From GCA-020343675 sp964462945 (GTDB lineage Bacteria > Planctomycetota > Phycisphaerae > Sedimentisphaerales > Anaerobacaceae), in the NCBI GenBank assembly GCA_964462945.1, contig CAYWZW010000123.1:1-7001 (forward strand): DNA of 7,001 bases. Reading direction: 5' to 3'. The notes under the pieces are model-generated. The model saw nothing but the letters and a program-made list of their open reading frames with translations, made no database searches and had not been told where the DNA came from. The position numbers and the translations under genes are program-made. The first letter of the stretch is position 1. Each line of letters opens with the position of its first letter. Shown piece by piece: positions 6,123 to 7,001 of the stretch.

Positions 6123-6260
6123 CATAATCCCCTGGTTCGAAGCGGCCAGCGCGTCCGCGGAATCTCCAAGCAGAAGTATGCGACCGGACTCGTCTCGGCG
6201 AAGGCGGAAGCCGTAGCCGGACGGCTCGTCGTTGTCGCCAACCGCCGTGTTGCACTTCAC
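6123..6260 (-). pseudogene. Possible coding remnant of an unknown gene
   Basis: On the minus strand an in-frame TAA is followed by CGT and then GTG at 6260, opening a frame that reads KCNTAVGDNDEPSG, then GFRLRRDESGRILLLGDSAD, then ALAASNQG, as normal-looking protein with many G/C third bases. At about 6122 it runs into the antisense of the peroxiredoxin-like gene, where it cannot be functional sequence, so a real gene would be truncated there. The complementary plus frame, ending at the TAA just before the hairpin at 6275, has equally biased third positions, so the coding strand is not certain. I do not recognise the family. Confidence 0.22.
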
Positions 6261-6274
6261 ACGTTAATCCGCCT

Positions 6275-6301
6275 GTAAGAGCATACTCCGCCGTCTCTTA
6301 C
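6275..6301. other. Inverted repeat GTAAGAG/CTCTTAC
   Basis: A perfect 7-bp inverted repeat (6275-6281 and 6295-6301) with a 13-base loop, extendable by one G-T pair. It lies 153 bases after the peroxiredoxin-like stop. Without a following T-run a terminator role is only a possibility; it could also be part of a mobile-element end. Confidence 0.4.
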
Positions 6302-6432
6302 GCAAGAAAACGCCTGGCCGAAAGCCAAAGAACAAGCATAAATAAGTATGGTGTCCCAATCCTGTTCGGCCCGGGGTTTGCTGTCTGACTGACGGGCTTA
6401 CAGGGTGTACAATATTTCTCCACGGTCTGATT

Positions 6433-6455
6433 ACATAGGCCCTATCGAGGGATGT
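6433..6455. other. Stem-loop ACAT-CCCT/AGGG-ATGT with 3-base bulge
   Basis: ACAT (6433-6436) pairs with ATGT (6452-6455), and CCCT (6440-6443) with AGGG (6448-6451) around the loop ATCG; AGG at 6437-6439 bulges. It sits directly beside a larger stem-loop, next to the transposase 3' end. Confidence 0.35.
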
Positions 6456-6458
6456 GTT

Positions 6459-6500
6459 CGCCGGATGGGCGCAGCATAAACCCGGGCTGCAATGCCGGCG
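6459..6500. other. Two-tier stem-loop just past the transposase stop
   Basis: The outer pair is CGCCGG (6459-6464) with CCGGCG (6495-6500) and the inner pair GCAGC (6471-6475) with GCTGC (6486-6490), both perfect. On the minus strand it starts 20 bases after the transposase stop, so it could end that transcript or form part of the insertion-sequence end. No U-run follows it in the transposase direction. Confidence 0.4.
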
Positions 6501-6520
6501 GGGATTGAGCCTGATCTCAG

Positions 6521-7001
6521 TTAAACCACTTTTTGAAGACGGGCGATATGAGCCAGCAGCTCTTCTTCGTCGGCCATGCCGGTAAAATACCAGCACAGCA
6601 TTTCATACGTCCGCAGTGTGGGCTTACGCCCCGTCCACAAGGAAATCAACATACACGCGATAATGGCCGCGTAGGTCTGCAATTCAATGCCGTTGCGGTT
6701 GTAACTCAATAAATGCCGGCAGCCCAGAACATGCTTAAAAAAGCGAAAGAATATCTCTATCGCCCAGCGATGCTTAAAGATTAACGCAATCACATCCGCT
6801 TCCAGATCGAATAGGTCGGTAGCGATCAGCAATGTCTGACCTTGTTCAGGTCCTCCACGCCCGATCTTATAGCGTTTCTTATGCGGTGTACACTTGATCG
6901 CAATCAGCCGGACCGGCACAGACAACTGTTTTCTCGTTTTGTCGTTGCAGCCCAGACGAACCTTTTTATCAAAAACGATTCCGGCCGCCAACGCATCGTC
7001 C
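6521..7001 (-). CDS. IS4-family DDE transposase, C-terminal part (cut by window edge)
   Basis: This encodes the C-terminal ~160 residues of a transposase of the DDE_Tnp_1/IS4 type, which cuts and joins insertion-sequence ends. The frame is open through base 7001, so the N-terminus, with at least the first catalytic Asp, lies outside the window; the TTG at 6991 is not a real start. The segment after GQTLLIATDLFD contains F-K-H-R-W-A-I-E followed six residues later by Lys: the IS4 signature Y-2-R-3-E-6-K with Phe instead of Tyr. The catalytic Glu codon is at 6757-6755. Downstream, NGIELQTYAAIIACMLI is the usual family helix, and the product ends LLAHIARLQKVV at a normal TAA (6523-6521) without visible frameshift. 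Two stem-loops follow on the non-coding side. The IS subgroup is not assigned. Confidence 0.87.
   Translation of the reverse strand, partial: DDALAAGIVFDKKVRLGCNDKTRKQLSVPVRLIAIKCTPHKKRYKIGRGGPEQGQTLLIATDLFDLEADVIALIFKHRWAIEIFFRFFKHVLGCRHLLSYNRNGIELQTYAAIIACMLISLWTGRKPTLRTYEMLCWYFTGMADEEELLAHIARLQKVV
6521..7001 (-). mobile_element. Right-edge insertion sequence, IS4 family, incomplete
   Basis: The element is defined by its transposase only. The end nearest the chromosome genes should lie somewhere between 6123 and 6520, but the partner terminal inverted repeat and target duplication are beyond base 7001, so the boundary cannot be fixed. The start given here is the transposase stop. Confidence 0.6.

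Larger units (their letters stand above)
6123..6520. other. 398-base stretch without a convincing gene
   Basis: The left third (6123-6260) may be a broken coding fragment. The rest holds a hairpin at 6275-6301, the sequence GTATGGTGTCCC around 6346-6357, and two stem-loops at 6433-6500 just beyond the transposase stop. A minus-strand frame at 6264-6596 is Arg/Pro/Ser-rich, overlaps the transposase end, and does not read like protein. I see no tRNA or riboswitch. Confidence 0.6.

Noticed and set aside
6264..6596. 110-codon minus-strand ORF in the right spacer
   Set aside because: It overlaps the transposase 3' end in another frame and its composition is not protein-like.
1..7001. CRISPR array, tRNA or rRNA genes
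   Set aside because: No regularly spaced direct repeats and no tRNA- or rRNA-like sequence were seen by eye.

Overview
The window looks like chromosomal DNA from a GC-rich, free-living bacterium. Planctomycetota (Phycisphaerae/Sedimentisphaerales-like) is my best guess. This is inference: it rests on the gene style (a Tat-exported creatininase-family protein with an RREFLG signal, a PL10-like pectate lyase, and palindrome-studded spacers) and not on any taxonomic marker.

Layout. Positions 49-204 (minus) hold a doubtful 51-codon ORF with a well-placed Shine-Dalgarno (SD) sequence and a signal-peptide-like start. Next is moeA (225-1445, minus), a molybdopterin molybdotransferase of the subfamily ending in PGGPPSN. 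A 451-base spacer (1446-1896) separates moeA from the divergent rightward genes. It holds three GC-rich palindromes, an overlapping mini-ORF at the moeA start, and a doubtful 83-codon ORF. To the right lie four co-directional genes: a secreted pectate lyase-like protein (1897-3342), a Tat-signal creatininase-family amidohydrolase (3482-4447), a zinc-binding MDR oxidoreductase (4469-5506) and a peroxiredoxin/thioredoxin-like protein (5544-6122). Gaps of 21 and 37 bases tie the last three into a probable operon; the 139-base gap after the lyase may hold its promoter. From 6123 to 6520 there is no convincing gene, only a possible coding remnant and several stem-loops. The right edge carries the C-terminal part of an IS4-family DDE transposase (6521-7001, minus), cut by the window end.

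How the genes fit together. The lyase and the creatininase-like protein both carry export signals, so they probably act outside the cytoplasm; the oxidoreductase and peroxiredoxin-like protein have none. A role in breaking down plant or algal polyuronides is plausible for the lyase. Nothing in the sequence shows that the other three serve the same pathway. moeA is on the opposite strand and looks unrelated.

I found no CRISPR array, rRNA, tRNA or clearly new defence or mobile system. The less ordinary parts are the palindrome-rich spacer, the stem-loop block next to the transposase, and the two small ORFs of uncertain status.
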